Shown here: positions 31,607 through 32,718 of the stretch, in pieces
How positions within the stretch are numbered: position 1 is the first letter of the stretch
Layout of the letters: the number at the start of each line of letters is the position of its first letter
NCBI GenBank assembly: GCA_046294915.1
Contig: JBKBOE010000028.1
Span: forward strand, 1-32,718
From: UBA2336 sp046294915
GTDB taxonomy: Bacteria; Bacteroidota; Bacteroidia; Cytophagales; Cyclobacteriaceae
Direction: 5' to 3'
Length of the DNA: 32,718 nucleotides
Notes under the pieces: generated by a model
Told to the model about the DNA's origin: nothing
Database searches by the model: none
What the model saw: the letters and a program-made list of their open reading frames with translations, nothing else
Position numbers and translations under genes: made by a program

Positions 31607-32452
31607 ATGGTAACCGTGCAAAACATCAACTATCAGCGCATTGAGCAGGCCATAACCTATTTGCAGGAGAACTTTCACCGGCAACCTGAACTGGAAGAGG
31701 TTGCCGAAAAAGTACACATAAGCCCATTCCATTTTCAGCGAATCTTCAGTGCATGGGCGGGCATCAGCCCGAAACGCTTTCTTCAATTCTTAACCGTAGA
31801 TTTCCTGAAAGAAAAAATCCGGGAAACCCGAAACCTGATGGACGCAGCCGAAGCAGCAGGACTTTCCAGTCAATCAAGGGTATACGATTTGTTCACCACC
31901 TTAGAGGCGGTTACACCGCAGGAATACAAAACCGCTGGTTCGGGTATCACTATTGAATACGGATTTCATGAAACTCCTTTCGGAATGTGTTTACTGGGTG
32001 TAACCGGGCGCGGCATCTGCTGGATGGCCTTTCTGAAAGAAGGTGAAGAACAAACTGAACTGGAAGCCATGAAAGCACACTGGCATAATTCTGTTTTTCA
32101 CAGCGATCAGCAACTAACGCTACCCTATGTTACCAGAATTTTCCAACATTCCACTGCCCAGAATAAACTCCACCTCCTTGTAAAAGGCACCAACTTCCAG
32201 GTAAAAGTATGGGAAGCGTTACTGCGTTTACCGGAAGGAGGAGTAACAACGTATCAGGAGATCGCCAAGTCAATTAAAAACCCAAACGCACTGCAGGCGG
32301 TTGGATCAGCAATAGGCGCCAATCACATCGCATACCTTATACCCTGTCATCGGGTTATCAGGAAGGACGGTGTGTTGGGCGAATACCGATGGGGTTCTCC
32401 AAGGAAGAAGAGCATAATTGGCTGGGAAATGGCCAGAGTCTCAGGATTCTGA
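31607..32452 (+). CDS. AraC-type HTH / O6-methylguanine-DNA methyltransferase fusion
   Basis: A 281-residue Ada-like protein. Residues about 8-108 form an AraC-family DNA-binding domain with two helix-turn-helices (LEEVAEKVHISPFHFQRIFSAWAGISPKRFLQ, and MDAAEAAGLSSQSRVYDLFTTLEAVTPQEYK). Residues about 115-275 form the methyltransferase: GTNFQVKVWEALLRLPEGGVTTYQEIA, then the alkyl-acceptor site PCHR at 246-249 with Cys247. It removes O6-methyl groups from guanine by self-methylation. The zinc-binding N-terminal domain of E. coli Ada, which senses methylphosphotriesters, is absent, so activation by methylation must differ or be absent. A near-consensus TACCTTTA at 31597-31604 with TTTG at 31577-31580 (16-nt spacing) would place transcription almost at the ATG. 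Confidence 0.93.
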   Translation: MVTVQNINYQRIEQAITYLQENFHRQPELEEVAEKVHISPFHFQRIFSAWAGISPKRFLQFLTVDFLKEKIRETRNLMDAAEAAGLSSQSRVYDLFTTLEAVTPQEYKTAGSGITIEYGFHETPFGMCLLGVTGRGICWMAFLKEGEEQTELEAMKAHWHNSVFHSDQQLTLPYVTRIFQHSTAQNKLHLLVKGTNFQVKVWEALLRLPEGGVTTYQEIAKSIKNPNALQAVGSAIGANHIAYLIPCHRVIRKDGVLGEYRWGSPRKKSIIGWEMARVSGF

Positions 32453-32502
32453 GTTTTGCCCTCCTTCGATTTTCCTTTCTATATTGAAGGGAAAATTTCC
32501 TG

Positions 32503-32718
32503 GTGAATCGCAATCCTATTATTGCCCGGTTTAAGCAACTGTTTCTTCCGGGAATCATCCTTCAGTCGGTACTCATCGGTGGTGGCTATGCCACCGGTCG
32601 TGAGATTGTTGAGTATGGTGCAAAGTTTGGTGCCAGCGGATGGGTTAGCGGGCTGGCTATTTTTCTGGGTTTCTCCCTTCTATCCATTATTTCCATGGAG
32701 GCCTGCCGTCAGTGGCAG
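32503..32718 (+). CDS. YkvI-like membrane protein, 5' part only
   Basis: An open frame starts at GTG 32503 and runs for 72 codons to the window edge without a stop. It reads MNRNPIIARFKQLFLPGIIL then QSVLIGGGYATGREIVEYGA, followed by KFGASGWVSGLAIFLGFSLL. A helix broken by 'GGGYATGRE' near the N-terminus is like the unwound first helix of YkvI-type and other LeuT-fold transporters. The start could also be at a later codon; the real gene continues past 32718. It lies about 50 nt after the Ada-like gene. Confidence 0.72.
   Translation, partial: MNRNPIIARFKQLFLPGIILQSVLIGGGYATGREIVEYGAKFGASGWVSGLAIFLGFSLLSIISMEACRQWQ

Overview
The window looks like a chromosomal segment of a Bacteroidota bacterium, most likely of the Cytophagales or a close relative. 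The lineage call rests on several Bacteroidota habits: exact copies of the sigma-factor -7 motif TAnnTTTG in front of the tRNA, gcvT, an A-type carrier gene and a secreted-protein gene; GIN-domain (DUF2807), CarboxypepD_reg and ComB-like genes; weak Shine-Dalgarno sites; and a type II-C-like CRISPR repeat beginning GTTGTGATTTGC. The DNA is a draft assembly: a run of 10 N interrupts an acyltransferase gene, and base 1 lies inside a CRISPR repeat. No transposase, integrase or phage gene was seen. Most of the window is tightly packed housekeeping and envelope genes.

Left edge (1-251): the end of a CRISPR array with 36-nt repeats and 30-nt spacers. It is followed at once by an inverted partial repeat that could be a tracrRNA anti-repeat and that contains the stop codon of the next gene. 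Positions 248-3028 carry a TetA-like MFS exporter and a YigZ/IMPACT protein (both minus strand), then a secreted GIN-domain beta-solenoid protein (plus strand).

Positions 3031-10547 form one long minus-strand gene train, read right to left: ilvE, a secreted unknown, an RlmL-type rRNA methyltransferase, prfB, a CarboxypepD_reg-thioredoxin fusion, an MFS transporter and a YhhN protein. The prfB gene is full length only through a classical programmed +1 frameshift (AGGAGG TAT CTT TGA C). Further minus-strand genes to 14360 are a PduO-type cobalamin adenosyltransferase, an ABC ATPase, an alpha/beta hydrolase, an NRDE protein and RNase HII.

Positions 14451-19056 (plus) hold a NUDIX hydrolase, a MATE exporter, an acyl-CoA thioesterase, a secreted M24 peptidase and the gap-split PlsC acyltransferase. 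A small secreted unknown (minus) and a 975-aa membrane TPR protein (plus) follow, then a lone SET-domain methyltransferase (minus), tRNA-Pro(CGG) with its own promoter and terminator (minus), and gcvT-comB (plus).

Positions 25242-30501 (minus) contain a MazG-amidohydrolase pair and a six-gene overlapping operon: a membrane-anchored unknown, YkvA, a Rossmann NAD(P)-binding protein, Dtd, a macro domain protein and a VanX-like dipeptidase. The right end (plus) has an A-type Fe-S carrier lacking its C-terminal cysteines, a 2H phosphoesterase, an AraC-Ogt fusion and the start of a YkvI-like membrane protein cut by the window edge. The features most worth a second look are the CRISPR boundary hairpin and the prfB recoding site.
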